Position numbers and translations under genes: made by a program. From Gerris lacustris (taxonomy: Eukaryota > Arthropoda > Insecta > Hemiptera > Gerridae): 64,000 nt of DNA. Below the pieces are notes generated by a model. It was not told where the DNA came from, searched no databases, and saw only the letters and a program-made list of their open reading frames with translations. The DNA is taken from NCBI GenBank assembly GCA_951217055.1, contig OX578277.1, positions 113,650,514 through 113,714,513 on the forward strand. The letters are read 5' to 3'. This document shows, piece by piece, positions 1 to 10,275 of this stretch (positions within the stretch are counted from its first letter, which is position 1; every line of letters starts with the position of its first letter).

Positions 1-30
1 TTGTCTGAGTTGTCTCGGACCGATTTTTTA
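1..30 (+). repeat. J-family repeat, 3' tip (cut by window edge)
   Basis: The first 30 bases match the 3' end of the J repeat at 9041-9070 and, reversed, the sequence around 54530-54560 (TGTCTGAGTTGTCTCGGACC core). Only the tip of this copy is in the window. Confidence 0.75.
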
Positions 31-590
31 TGTATAATATATAATATGAAATTAAAAGAAGAATGTAGTTTTCAGACCCCTGAACCCCATATCTCAATCT
101 ATTACAGAAGCTGAGCTATAAGTGTTCAAAAAAGTGCGTTTTTTATGGACCATTCTGTAAAAACCTGAGGATGTTAATTATATTATATTTAACTAGTCTC
201 AAATTCCTCTAACAAATTAGTTGAAACAAACTAGAGTATCTTTCACAGAAAATCTGTGCACGCTTTTAAAATTAATTAAAACAATTATCTGTTTCAATTT
301 GAAATAGATAAAAGAGATATTAAATAAATTTAAATGTTTAATTTATAATTACCTCTGAGATTTTAATAACAGAGTTATTTCATTACTAAATATATTAAAT
401 ATTTACAAGGATAAAATAAACTTTTTACTGAAGAGAAAGAAGTGAATATTAAAATTGGTTAGTATTATTTTGCTTTAATTAGAAACAGTATTATATTATG
501 CAATTTATATATTTAATTAATAAAATTTAAGAGTGGAATTTATTTAATTATCTTGAAAATTCACTCATCATTGTTAATACTGTTTTATGA
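31..590. other. AT-rich stretch without recognised feature
   Basis: Mostly A/T sequence with no open frame or motif that I can assign. It leads into the O repeat. Confidence 0.5.
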
Positions 591-1612
591 AATTTAATAA
601 TTACTTTTTTAAGTTGAAGGATGGTTAAGGTGTGGTAATGATATAAACAGTTTTTTCCCCATTATAAGACATTTCGACCCTTTTATAAGTTCTCAATTTT
701 ATTATTATAAAAAAAAAAAAAAAAAGTTATATGAGTTAATTAATAATTTATAACAGTTCCATTTTTAGGGTCCGTAGGCAAAACCAAGGACCCTTATATT
801 TTCCTGCGTGTGTCTGCCCGTCCGTCCTCTCGCGTGCTCTCACGGCTACATCTTTCGTCCGATCACTTTGAAATTTGGCATGTATGTGTCTTGTACCTGC
901 CCACATATTTTAAAAATATAGCGAAAAAATATTTTTCAAAAAAATCTTAAGGGTTAACATTTTTTTTATTTTTTTTCGACATCGTGAGGGGTATCATATG
1001 AAAGGGTACGTCGAGCTGATTACAAAAATATATACTTCTTTAATTATAACTTTAATAGGGCGAGCGTAGGCGAGTTTGAAACGTCCCCCCCCCCCTCTAT
1101 CTCGCTTATGTGAAGTGCAAAAAATCTGTAAAAATTCCTGAACATTCTTCGACCAAAAGTAAAGATACCACTTTTTGGAAATTTCGAAAAAAATATTATT
1201 TTATTTTTTATTGACAAAATACGTTTTTTTTTATAATTATGGTCTTTTCGATGTATTTATATGGTTGTAGTCCGGTTCAGTGGTAAAAAAATACTTTATC
1301 TGAGTGTGTTTTGAGAATATTAGACCCTTAGAATGGTTCAAAGTAAGCTTTTTAGCATTTTAAAAAAACACTGTTTATACGCTTTACAGTGAAACACTAT
1401 ATAGTGTGGCCTACGGACCCTCGCTGTGTGCTGACTAGCACACACTTGACCTTTTTATTTTATAGAATTAAATAAAAGTTTTAATACATAATTAACAATA
1501 ATTTTAAATCAGAAAATATAATTTTAACTAAACATGTTTTGTTAATTAATAAGTTATGTAATGAATAATGTATTATTTTGCTTTCAATAATGATTACTGA
1601 GGTAATATAATA
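591..1612 (+). repeat. O-family AT-rich repeat, split by the P element
   Basis: Sequence from about 600 to 765 (AAGTTGAAGGATGGTTAAGG onward), continued after 1453, matches 28905-29245 in the same order. The downstream copy has no P element at the equivalent place, so it is a paralogous empty site for the insertion at 766-1452. Function unknown; no coding capacity seen. Confidence 0.65.
766..1452 (+). mobile_element. P-family element (GGTCCGTAGGC ends), full-length-looking
   Basis: It begins TAGGGTCCGTAGGC and has GCCTACGGACCCT near the other end (1409-1421). A hairpin GTGTGCT-GAC-AGCACAC and CTTGACC follow (1425-1452). The first 30 bases also fold on themselves (AGGGTCC...GGACCCT). Just inside is a CCGTCCGTCC-type tract. 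A reversed copy lies at 55921-56610 and a partial one at 2128-2226. No protein is encoded. It is non-autonomous; the superfamily is uncertain (inverted ends suggest a DNA transposon, while the subterminal hairpin and T-rich target would also suit a Helitron-like element). Confidence 0.7.
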
Positions 1613-1754
1613 TATTCGTGATAACAAAATCAATTTCGTTAGAAGTCATCAGGACTAGCCCATGTGCACTTTTCACCAGTGGTTTCTTGAACTACGAGTT
1701 CACAATAAACAGAATTACTTTCAACAAATTCTAAAAGCCTTAAGTTTTTTATCT

Positions 1755-2090
1755 TTCAAACTTGTTTTGATTTTTTACATGCATAAAAGTATCAATTAAG
1801 CAAATTTTAAAGAGCGCATACGGCTGAAATTAATCCAGGGCTATCTGGGGGCTACTTTTGACGAACCATAAAATTTAAATCCAAATATTATAATGATTCA
1901 TAATAATAAGATAAGTATTTTCGAAGATATAGGTGTAAATAAATGTATGTTTGTGCTCATGTGTAAGAGAAACAAATGAGCGCAGAAGGTTGAAACTTAT
2001 ATGGGACCAACAATGAGCTAATTATGACCTACCATACAAACTTCATTAAAATTGTACGAGTAGTTTTACAGGCTATTTTTAAACGTGAAA
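1755..2090 (-). repeat. A-family repeat fragment
   Basis: It matches the middle of the reference A copy (42033-42622), including the AGAGCGCA..CGG, GGGCTATCTG and TATGGGACCAACAATGAGC blocks in the same orientation. Both A termini are missing. Confidence 0.75.
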
Positions 2091-2127
2091 AGCAATGGTA
2101 ATTTCAAAATGCATTGTATATATTATA

Positions 2128-2226
2128 CTGATTTCCAAAAGCGTAGCCGTGAGAGCAGGCGACAGGACGGACGGACAGACACACGCAGGAAAATATAAGG
2201 GTCCTTGGTTTTGCCTACGGACCCTA
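2128..2226 (-). repeat. P-family end fragment fused to the A fragment
   Basis: The GGACGGACGGACAGAC tract followed by AAGGGTCCTTGGTTTTGCC and TACGGACCCT is one terminus of P in reverse orientation. The other half is replaced by A-family sequence, so the two make a chimera. Confidence 0.75.
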
Positions 2227-2866
2227 ATAAATAATAAATGTTTATTATTTTAAAATCCCTCTAAAATAATATGTTGCTTTGTATATTTCTTCTAAGATTT
2301 TTCTTTTTGGAAACTTTGTGTTAACAAGAAAAACAGTGAAATTTTATCCGCTACTTTTTTTAACCCCTATAAAAAATATCGAAACCACTTGGAGAGATAT
2401 TCCGAAATAAACGTTACTGAAGGGGGGGGGGGGGGGGGGGGGTCATCTAATATTTCATTCGGTAGGTCTCCCCTCTCTCCGTCCCTAGGGCGACAGTTTA
2501 TCCTAGACCCATAATTTAAAGAATGATTTGTGAGCCGGCTAGCAAGGTAAGGGGAGGGGGGTCCATAGATATAATTTATGGGGTTACTTTTGTAAGAAAT
2601 AAAAAATATGGTTGCGTCCACAATTACATTTTGTGGTTGAACATAGGAAGGAGGGGGGGGGGGTAAGCTTAGACCTGAGTTAGGGTCTATTAACTGCCTC
2701 CGAGGTCAAGACGAAAATTGTTGGGTATTGTTTAAAGTTTAGTTCGAAAAAAATTTAACCTGGAAAACTGGTTTTACTTGGGAAGCCTGAGAAAACTCGG
2801 CTGATATTTTCCTCGATTCTTTATGATATACATTATACAAATTTACACTTTGTTTCATCATTTTAA
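2227..2866. other. No gene; poly-G tracts
   Basis: Contains a 21-base G run (2422-2442) and a shorter one near 2654-2663. Open frames here run through the homopolymers and have no recognisable protein. Confidence 0.5.
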
Positions 2867-3370
2867 TTTGGCTTCTGAGTTTACCGAAGATAACGGAAGC
2901 TATGTTATCGTTCTGAAGAACGAAAATATTTTATGTCTCACATTTTAAAAATTCCAAGACAGAAATCCGTTTCAGACATCAGGGAACATAATTTGGTTCC
3001 GTGTATGTCTGTCAGTCTGTTGGTCAGTTTTTGAGAACCAACATATCTTAAAAACTAAACTTCCGATTTTAATGAAATTTTTAATGAAATATGATATGTC
3101 ATAATTAGCTCATTGTTGGTCCCATATAAGTTTCAATCTTCTGCGTTCATTTATTTCTCTTTAACATGCCTTTATTTACAACTTTATCTTCAAAAGTACT
3201 CATCTGATTTGTATGAAATTTAATTGTTTTGAAAGTAGACCACAGATAGTACCAGATTAATATGAACCGTCTGCGTTCTTTAACTTTTGCTAAATTGATA
3301 CTTTAATTCATGTAAAAAAATCAAAACAATTTTGACAGTTTTAAAAAACGGGGGAAAATTAAATTTTCAT
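2867..3370 (+). repeat. A-family repeat, 3'-truncated
   Basis: Starts with a diverged terminal hairpin (GAGTTTACCGAAGATAACGG), then GAAGAACGAAAATATT, CAGACATCAGGGAACAT, a short GTCTGTCAGTCTG tract and the ATTTTAATGAAATTT core, in the order seen in other A copies. The far terminus (CCAATTGGCAGTC) is absent. Confidence 0.8.
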
Positions 3371-3418
3371 ACTGGTATCTTATTTTTACAAAACTGTGTA
3401 TTAAATCATAAGGAGATA

Positions 3419-3475
3419 AAGTAGTAGTAGTATTAAATTGCTAGTAATAGTAATAGTACTAGACAGGTAGTACGA
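3419..3475. repeat. (TAG)n-like microsatellite
   Basis: Imperfect TAG/TAA trinucleotides (GTAGTAGTAGTATT..TAGTAATAGTAATAGTACTAG). Confidence 0.6.
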
Positions 3476-3514
3476 ACCACTTGTTGGAAGCTAGCAATTA
3501 GTCCATCTTTTAGG

Positions 3515-3735
3515 CCCATTTTACCAGCCCCGTGGTAGAGAGTTGCAGCCACTTCACACATCATACCCCTGTACATTGTACTGCTGAAGCGAGTATGGTG
3601 CGATCACTAGTGAGCCATATAAATGAGAGCATCACGGCGAGGGATCGAACCCACAACCTCGTGCCATCCCTGATTCATTGATGGCTGAGCAGACGTGGTA
3701 AGTAATTTAAACCACACGGCCACACTGGCTCTCCT
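3515..3735 (-). repeat. tRNA-derived SINE
   Basis: Read on the minus strand, an A-box-like TGGCCGTGTGG (near 3725-3711) is followed about 75 nt later by a good B box, GTGGGTTCGATCCC (3652-3639). Together these form an internal RNA polymerase III promoter. A tRNA-unrelated body follows to about 3515. The A-B spacing is longer than in a true tRNA and no cloverleaf closes, so I call it a SINE rather than a tRNA gene. Family unknown. Confidence 0.6.
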
Positions 3736-4664
3736 AAGGAGATAAAACTCATCTATAAAATATATCACTATCACTCCTACACTCCACGAAGATGGTTAAA
3801 CATAATTGTTATTAATTATATAATTACTGCTTTAAATCATCTTATATGTACGTAAAACGTGGAGACTAACTAGAAACGATTTAAGATTTAATGAAATCAG
3901 TTCCAATATTTAGTATATCATTGTATATTTCTTGGCAAGTAAGCTACAATCTTATTGTACTATATCATTTATATAATCAAGTAGTATCCCGACGTAGACG
4001 CACCTCAAAATGATTTGTTATTGCCAAGCTAAGGTAACCACATTTATTCCAATAAAAATATACTTTTATTTTGTCTAAATTTTACCTAAATCTCAATCTA
4101 ATCATTAAATTAATTTTACTTTTTTATAAATATAAAATTAAGCCCGTTGCCAGGGACTTAACGGCTGGCTTATAATGTATAATATGAAGCATGCTTCTAT
4201 TCTGGTTTCTTGAGGGTAGATTCCCTTCCTATTGTTAGGAATAGCGGTCTCTTTAACATTATTAAGGATAATTTTAAGTGTCTGAGAAAGCCAGAGGCAC
4301 TACGAGTGAAATACTTGCGGGCACTTTATAAGATACTCAGATAATTTTAATACGGTTAGAAGGTCGGCTCTAAATGGGGAATTACCGGGTGAGGATTTAC
4401 CGCGGGAAATCTTGGAATTTTCATTAACTCGAGGAACGGAATTATCAACTCCTCAACCATTATTTCTGTCTTGTTATGAAAACGACACTAGCTGGCGCAG
4501 ATATTCAGTCTAGACCGACTCCACTACTGCCATCATTTTACAAGTTGTTCTTTCCGTGTCATTTAATCTCCAAACTGGAATGAAAATTCGACCGAACTTA
4601 AACCACCGATCACATATTAATTTTCATCCTTATTTCTTATTTAAATCCTACATCTTTCTCTCTG
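3736..4664. other. Unassigned; no gene seen
   Basis: AT-rich to about 4140, then somewhat more balanced sequence to 4560 with no open frame or repeat that I can match elsewhere in the window. Confidence 0.4.
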
Positions 4665-5303
4665 TTTTTTTTTACTACGTTTATATAAGCTTGCTTTCTT
4701 TTTTGTTTGTTTGTTTTTCCGGTACAAATCTGGCAATCGATTTCGAACTATAACTTCCCGAATAGCTAGACATTTGAAACTTTTAGCATAGTTCAGAACA
4801 CGATGACAATGCATTATTTTAATACTTCTAGCCATCTTTCAACAGAATTTAATTGGATTTCAGCAAATTTTGCTATATTGAAAGTTAGTTCGGAAAAAAT
4901 CCGCAAGTTATTTTATTTGTTTTGCCATATCCCATACTTACAATCTTCATTTTGACGGGTTTTAAATTTGTGATTTTTAAAAATAAGAGATAAACATTGA
5001 AGGACAGCAAAACAGTAAATACACCGATTATATTATTTATATTATTTCAAATATATCGATGGCACGGTTTAGATTTGGTGTTGGGGAGATCCGTTGTACA
5101 AAGATTTGTCCTTTTATAGGTTTAAAATCAGCTCTCTAGATGGTTGTCATTTATGTGAAGTAAATAAATTCGGAACTATTTTTTTTTTTTTTTTTCACTA
5201 ACATTATATATTATATAACAATAACAATTATATTATCAACATTGCATACGATTCAACAGAAAATTTAAAAACTTATTATATAAAAAGTTCTTTTTATCTT
5301 TAA
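4665..5303 (+). repeat. D-family repeat
   Basis: About 640 bp, shared with 16128-16738 and, reversed and interrupted, 34426-35741. Landmarks in order: (GTTT)n near 4705, CAATCGATTTC, CGGAAAAAATCCGCAAG, ATCGATGGCACGG, a poly-T run at 5178-5195, and AAAAAGTTCTTTTTATC at the end. No protein or terminal inverted repeat is evident; transposon type unknown. Confidence 0.75.
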
Positions 5304-5334
5304 ATTATTCTAATTGTTATCAAATTATGGATAT

Positions 5335-5545
5335 TCCGAGATACGGAAGGTAACTCAAGAACTGTGACCGTCGACATTTTTTTATGTCTCTGAATTAACT
5401 AATTGCAAAACAGAATTCCGTATCAGACATCAGGGGGCATTGTTGGAATCGCGTCTGTTTGTCGTTTATCATTTTTGCAAACTACTTTATTTTAAAAACT
5501 AATTATCCTTTTTTATTTTTTTTGAAATTTAGAGTGTTGATTTAC
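5335..5545 (+). repeat. Degenerate A-family fragment
   Basis: TATTCCGAGATACGGAAGG, then TTTTTTTATGTCTCTGA, then CAGACATCAGGGGGCAT, in A-family order. Heavily diverged. Confidence 0.55.
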
Positions 5546-5617
5546 ATCATTTATTAATCGTAGTAGTAGTTATTTATTTAGTCACATTTATTTCTTCCAC
5601 ATTCACATTAACATTTT

Positions 5618-6540
5618 GACATTTTTATGTTTTGGCTGTGATACATACCTCGAAAAGGGCTATGTTACACGAATGGGGAAGATATAGGATCAAGGTTTCA
5701 GGAAGGTATAGGAGGTGTTGAGTCTGCCCACTCTTGGTAGGGATAGTTTCTCCCACTCCCGCGCTTGGTACCGCTGTCGCTAGGGCAGGCCCTCCCCTAG
5801 CGAGTTAAAAACGCTGTACAGTACACAGTACTAGGAGAATAGAAAAAGTTGGTGCTAACTGCACTCGTTTACATCACCGCTTAGAGGTCGGCTGACTTAT
5901 GATTATGAATGATTGGTTCGTTCAAGGACACCCTCTCCTCCATTCCTATCACACTCCGTCCCAAGATGTGTAGAATATACTTATACTACACATCTTGACT
6001 CCGTCCATTATTCCGTCTGGCCCTTAGCCTTTAATACTCTTGATAATACTCAATACTCTACTATTACCGCCCCCCCCCCCCCCCTCAACTACAACCTCTG
6101 TTCAACTGCTCTGATTTGCATCGGACAAACGCCGTAACTCTTAGAATTCTATTCCTAATAAACTAATTAATTTTTTAAAATTTATTCATTACATTTATCT
6201 TTTGCTTGATTATATTTTATTTTTGTTATAGGTACTATAATTTTTTGCATTTATTATAAAAATATGGGTGACGAAGCTAAAAGATTACTCCTTAATAAAC
6301 GGAAAAGAAGAAAAGTACTTTCTTTCTTCGTGCACAACATATTATGTTCCATTACATTCCTAATTTACAAACGCAAAAATCTGCACGGTCAATTTTTTTT
6401 ACATTTTCATGTCTATACTTTGGCACACTCGATAAGCTTTACCAAAAAACGACACGAAAAAGCGTTACACAAGCATTACCAAAAAACGACATCAAAAAGC
6501 GTTACATAAAAATGTCTTACTGCCTTGCAGACTCGTATGC
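5618..6540 (+). mobile_element. K-family element
   Basis: Shares most of its length, in reverse, with 43966-44673. Each end carries a block combining a GACAT..TTTCATGTC-like stretch, GGCACAT..CTCGAAAA and GCGTTAC. The two blocks are in the same orientation, so the element has direct rather than inverted subterminal repeats. The right block holds two tandem copies of a CCAAAAAACGACA-type unit. A C15 run (6070-6084) is matched by a G13 run in the other copy. A short conserved frame beginning ATGGGTGACGAAGC lies at 6264. Superfamily not identified. Confidence 0.6.
6264..6350 (+). pseudogene. Short conserved coding remnant in K element
   Basis: About 26 codons (MGDEAKRLLLNKRKRRKVL...) are preserved in the second K copy on the opposite strand near 44250-44175, with D/E, R/L, S/Y, V/E and N/D differences and no stop in the shared part. 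The basic RKRRK stretch resembles the start of PIF/Harbinger nucleases, but the match is too short to name. It may be the first exon of a lost transposase. Confidence 0.3.
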
Positions 6541-6543
6541 AAG

Positions 6544-6545
<2 letters not shown>

Positions 6546-6576
<31 letters not shown>
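6546..6576 (+). repeat. Poly-T tract
   Basis: About 31 T residues directly before the A repeat. Confidence 0.8.
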
Positions 6577-6578
<2 letters not shown>

Positions 6579-7093
6579 TCCGAGCTTACCGAGGGTAACG
6601 GAAACATTATGATCGAAGAAAATTTATTTTACGTCTCCAAAGACAAAAATCAAGAAACAATTTTGCGAACCATTACATCTTAAAAACTACTCGTCTGATT
6701 CTAATAAAATTTGGATAGTAGGTCATAAGTCATCGTCCATTGTTTGTCCCTATAAATTTCAACCTTTTGCGTCAATCGCTTACTCGTCCACAATATGTGC
6801 AAAGCATTTTTGTTAACAGCTTTATATTTTAAAATAATAAATGGTTTGTCTAACATAGCCAACAGATTTTGTCTTAATAATTTTAACTGTCTACGCCCAT
6901 TAAAAGTCCTAAATATATACACTTTTATTCATGTACTAAATCAAAATAATTTTGGCATTTTTGAGATTTCAAAAAAGTGTGGTGGGGGAATGAAATAAAT
7001 TAGATGCTTGTGTGTTGTATAAAAGCATATTATCATTAAAATACGTGATAGGACGCGAGGAAACTACGTGAGACAATAATTGGCAGACTATAT
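6577..7093 (+). repeat. A-family repeat, nearly full
   Basis: Runs from the terminal hairpin CGAGCTTACCGAGGGTAACGG to the opposite terminus AATTGGCAGACTATATT. The tetranucleotide tract is missing (AAATCAAGAAACAATTTTGCG), which suggests a small internal deletion. Confidence 0.8.
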
Positions 7094-7108
7094 TGTCAAC
7101 ACCTAATA

Positions 7109-7707
7109 GGCCAAGTGCCAAAGACTTTGAACGAGAAAAAATTCGGGGAAAGCTGAATTTTGGTTTATGGCTTTATTTTGGTCCCCTTGATGAACATGCT
7201 AAGTTTTCCCCCTCGAGGGAGGTCGGCGTTGGCCGCCATTTTGAAAAAAATTGGTTTTTGGCCAATAACTTCGTTCTCATCGATGATACGACAAAAATCA
7301 ATAGTTTCGAAGGTATAGCGCCGCGAAGTGCGACACTTTTAGCGTATATTTACGCATTTTCACCCCTACCGTTTTTGTTTGTCATATTATTTATTGCTTG
7401 TGAATGACAAAATATGGCGCTATAGCTTCGAAACTATTGACTTTAGTGAACAATGACATTGAACCTTTTTTGTTGACAATTTATAGTCCTACAAATTTGA
7501 TAATAACTATTTTTATCATATCATCGATGAGAACAAAGATATTTGCCAAAACCCGAATTTTGGTCCCTTTTTTTCAAAATGGCGGCCAACGCCGACCTCC
7601 CTCGAGGGGGAAAACTTAGTATGTTCATCAGGGGACAAAAATAAAGCCATAAACCAAAATTCAGCTTTCCCCGATTAATGGCCTTTTTTGAGCTAACACT
7701 CTTGGCC
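7109..7707 (+). mobile_element. L element: 599-bp foldback transposon with TA duplication
   Basis: Long inverted arms run inward from GGCCAAGTG at 7109 and from CTTGGCC ending at 7707. They share CCCTCGAGGGAGGTCGGCG and its complement, TTTGGTTTATGGCTTTATTT, and the GTTTCGAA..TATAGCGCC block near the centre. TA flanks both ends (7107-7108 and 7708-7709), as in Tc1/mariner-type or other TA-specific elements. There is no transposase, so it is a MITE-like foldback. It lies just after the A copy ending at 7093. Confidence 0.8.
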
Positions 7708-7739
7708 TATAAATCAATAGGTGCGATTTAAAGAATTTT

Positions 7740-7965
7740 GGATGATTTGACAAAAGCAGTTCACAAATGGTTCCATAATAATTTTCAAACTTCGGCACAT
7801 ATTAGGCTAAATTTATACTTTTAGTCATGTAAAAAAAAAACAAAAAAAAACCCAATAAATTTTGGCAGATTTACAAAGAAGAAAGAAAAAATTAAATTTA
7901 TTTGAAAACAGTTGAGTCATAAGAGGAAAACATTAAAGTACGTGAAGCTGTGAGTCAAACTGATT
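7740..7965 (+). repeat. Degenerate A-family 3' part
   Basis: CTAAATTTATACTTTTAGTC, then an A-rich run, ATTTTGGCAGATTT, CATTAAAGTACGTG and GAAGCTGTG follow the order of the A 3' half. Old, diverged copy. Confidence 0.45.
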
Positions 7966-8432
7966 ATCAGATTACTTATTAATCAGCGGTTTTCTACTGA
8001 ACTGCTTCAACGAGTTCGGAGTACTAAATATCAATCAGCTTTATGAAGAAATTTCATTGAAGTTTGTTCACAAACATGGGAGTTTCCTGAGAATGAGCCT
8101 GTTTACATGACGCGTTGCAAGTTAGTTAGCTTCTTTACAAACCCCCCACAAGACTGGGAGCAAGCCATGCTTACTTCTCAGGCCCACGTGTGTTTAATTT
8201 GCTTCCTCAAAACATCTCTCAATAGGAGATTTTGAATTGATTCCTAATCCTTACTTATTAGCTAAATTGATTCCCGACAAAAAATAGATCAGGTATTAGC
8301 TGATTCCCGGATTAATTTATCACATGTTCAAACTGATTCCCCAATTTAGTTCCAATTAATTCCCTTTTATTTGATTTATTTATTTTTTGAATTCTTTCAT
8401 ATTTTATCTTTATTTTTTGTTAAGCAATACTA
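7966..8432. other. Unassigned; no gene seen
   Basis: No motif or repeat match. A few C runs (8142-8147). Confidence 0.4.
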
Positions 8433-8438
8433 TTTTTA

Positions 8439-9070
8439 CTTTTTCATATAAAGAGAAAGTATTGAGATGGCGCGAAAATTAGATTTTGAGGTTTTGATGA
8501 ATTTACACGTTTTGAGGTCCCCTGAGTCCAAAAAAGTGGTTTTTCAATAATTTCTGTCCGTCGTCTGTCGTCTGTGCAGATGCCTGGAGCCTAAACTACT
8601 GGGCCGATTTTGACGAAATTTGGCATAATTGTTCAGAAAAATCATACCCCGAGGCGAAATCGAGAAATGAATTTTAGCACTAAATTTAGGGGCAATTCCC
8701 CCCCAAAAACTCTGAAAACACACCTCGACCAAAAACTCTGAAAAAACTTTAAAAAATTATTTCTCGAAAACGGTTCCGACGATTTTGATTAAAAAATTCT
8801 AAAATGTAGTCCATTTGAATAAAAATCAAAAGATATAAGCCGTTTTCCCGGGAAAAATCTAGTTCCTGAGAAATTAGCTTAAAACGCGGACGGAGAGAGC
8901 CCGGGTTCGATTCCCCGCCCAGGAGAAGTTATTCTTTTGATAAATTTCGATGAAATGTTCAATAATATTTATATTATGTACATTAGAAAACTAATAAATG
9001 GAAACACTGGGCTAATTAATTATAAACTCATATATGAGAAAGTTTGTCTGAGTTGTCTCGGACCGATTTT
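8439..9070 (+). repeat. J-family repeat, full
   Basis: Starts ACTTTTTCATATAAAGAG and ends at GTCTCGGACCGATTTT. It is the same as 54525-55008 in reverse. It contains GGCCGATTTTGACGAAATTTG, a version of the core shared with A, B, E and P. A B-box-like CCGGGTTCGATTCCCC lies at 8902-8917, in a segment that the other J copy lacks. Confidence 0.75.
8888..8930 (+). repeat. tRNA T-arm-like insertion inside J
   Basis: GCCCGGGTTCGATTCCCCGCC is close to a tRNA T arm / B box. No acceptor, D arm or A box is found upstream, so it is a fragment (a tRNA or SINE 3' part), not a gene. Confidence 0.35.
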
Positions 9071-9461
9071 TTTAAATAAAATTTTATTAGTAAAAAAAAA
9101 AAAATTACAAAATATATTTTAAATTTTTTATAAAAATTCAAAAATCATATACAAATTCTTTTAAAAAAACTAAAAATTACAATTAAAAGATTAAAAATTA
9201 AAAATAAATCATGGGTTTGGCTGAAATTTAAAACAATGTGATATCTCCTTGGTATAACTACATCCTCATTAATTTAGCTAGTTTTGCAGAAATATTATCC
9301 CCAGCCTTACGTTTTAAAGTATTACTAATCGCTTGTCTATTTAGTACAGCACTCTACATTTTTTCATGGTTATGACTAGAATTACTCTCAACAAGTCTTT
9401 TGTTCTTGTTTAACTACTATAAAAAGCAATTTCTAGACTATTTACAGTACGTCCAACGCTT
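9071..9461. other. A/T-rich, no gene
   Basis: Long A- and T-rich runs and nothing assignable. Confidence 0.5.
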
Positions 9462-9607
9462 TAGGCCGCTCCCTGACTTGTCGGTACGGAATCGGTATGC
9501 GGTATTTTCTGCTTTACCGACAGCTTACCGATACCTTACCGATACCGCCTTTATTTACCCACATGTCGGTATACTTTCGGTAGAATCTTGCAGTCACGGG
9601 CGTGATT

Positions 9608-9760
9608 ATGTCGTCGTCAGAAGAAGATACTATTATAGCGTGTTATATTTATTTGCAATTGCGTAGAAAAAGAAAGAAGTACTGGCGTTATCCTTTCATA
9701 TATAATTTAATATTTAATATTATAATTAATAATTTTAAAATTAATAAATATAAACAGTAA
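9608..9760 (+). pseudogene. PIF/Harbinger nuclease, N-terminal remnant
   Basis: ATG at 9608 opens 50 codons. Residues 1-31 (MSSSEEDTIIACYIYLQLRR, then KRKKYWRYPF) have the acidic start, the leucine/tyrosine stretch and the basic K/R run with YWRYPF seen at the beginning of Harbinger transposases, where R..W..HP is usual. From about codon 32 the frame is low-complexity N/I/K sequence, so the real reading frame ends near 9700 at a deletion junction. The GEFH and catalytic DDE regions are absent. In the intact family this protein is the DDE transposase that works with the MADF/Myb-like partner. Confidence 0.55.
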
Positions 9761-9764
9761 ATAC

Positions 9765-9882
9765 CTGAAATGTTTGTTTTGTGTGAAATTTTCGACCAAG
9801 CTTTCTCCGTCAGGTCTTTTCTAGCATATTCCGATAATTTATAATTGTACAACAATGGATATTTCTCAATTTCTGAGACCAA
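9765..9882 (-). pseudogene. MADF-domain protein, first-exon remnant
   Basis: Reading leftward from 9882, the peptide SEIEKYPLLYNYKLSEYA, then RKDLTEKAWSKIS, fits the MADF pattern (I..V..YP.LY....  Y......  AW..I). It ends at ATTTCAG|GTATTT, a good splice-donor context (exon end near 9765). No ATG is in frame at the 5' end, so an upstream start or exon is missing. MADF proteins are the DNA-binding partners encoded by PIF/Harbinger elements and point opposite to the nuclease, as here. Confidence 0.6.
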
Positions 9883-10069
9883 AATAACATGAATATCTTT
9901 CTCCGTTGCTATTTTGCGATGACACCTCGACCACGCTCAAAGATAGAATGATAGCAGTTTATTAATCTAGTACTTTTTACCGCTTCTGTTTTTACTGCTT
10001 GTTCTTACCGACTCTCGGTATACCGATTCCTTACCGCCCCGCTCCCACGCATGCGCCCTAGTCAGGCCA

Positions 10070-10275
10070 CTCCCTCACTTGTCGGTACGGAAAAGGTGCG
10101 GTATTGGTAAGCTCTGGCTCGGTACCGATTCGGTACAGATTCTTTACCGGGCGGTAAGGAATCGGTATACCGAGAGTCGGTAAGAACAAGCAGTAAAAAC
10201 AGAAGCGGTAAAGTACTCAGGGTGGACTCATTAAGATATAGGCGCTCGGTAAAGAATCTTACCGCATCGGCATAC
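10070..10275 (+). mobile_element. Second PIF-like MITE end, inverted against the first
   Basis: Another left-type terminus (CAGGCCACTCCCTCACTTG) starts here. The sequence at about 10150-10215 is the reverse complement of 9971-10038 over about 65 bp, nearly perfectly (for example GGTATACCGAGAGTCGG). Two related elements, or one rearranged element, meet head to tail. Confidence 0.55.

Larger units (their letters stand above)
9465..10068 (+). mobile_element. PIF/Harbinger internal-deletion derivative
   Basis: The left end GGCCGCTCCCTGACTTG (9465) leads into many TCGGTA/TACCGA repeats, with matching TACCGA-rich sequence at the right end (9971-10068). Between them are the start of a nuclease-like frame on the plus strand and a MADF-like exon on the minus strand. 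These are the two proteins that PIF/Harbinger elements encode, with their middles gone. About 600 bp remain of what is normally a multi-kilobase element. I could not confirm a 3-bp target duplication. Confidence 0.65.

Noticed and set aside
3639..3725. tRNA gene at the SINE head
   Set aside because: Box A and box B are about 75 nt apart and no cloverleaf forms.
7093..7407. A 104-codon plus-strand frame
   Set aside because: It spans one arm of the L foldback. No family resemblance, and the mirror arm is not preserved as protein.
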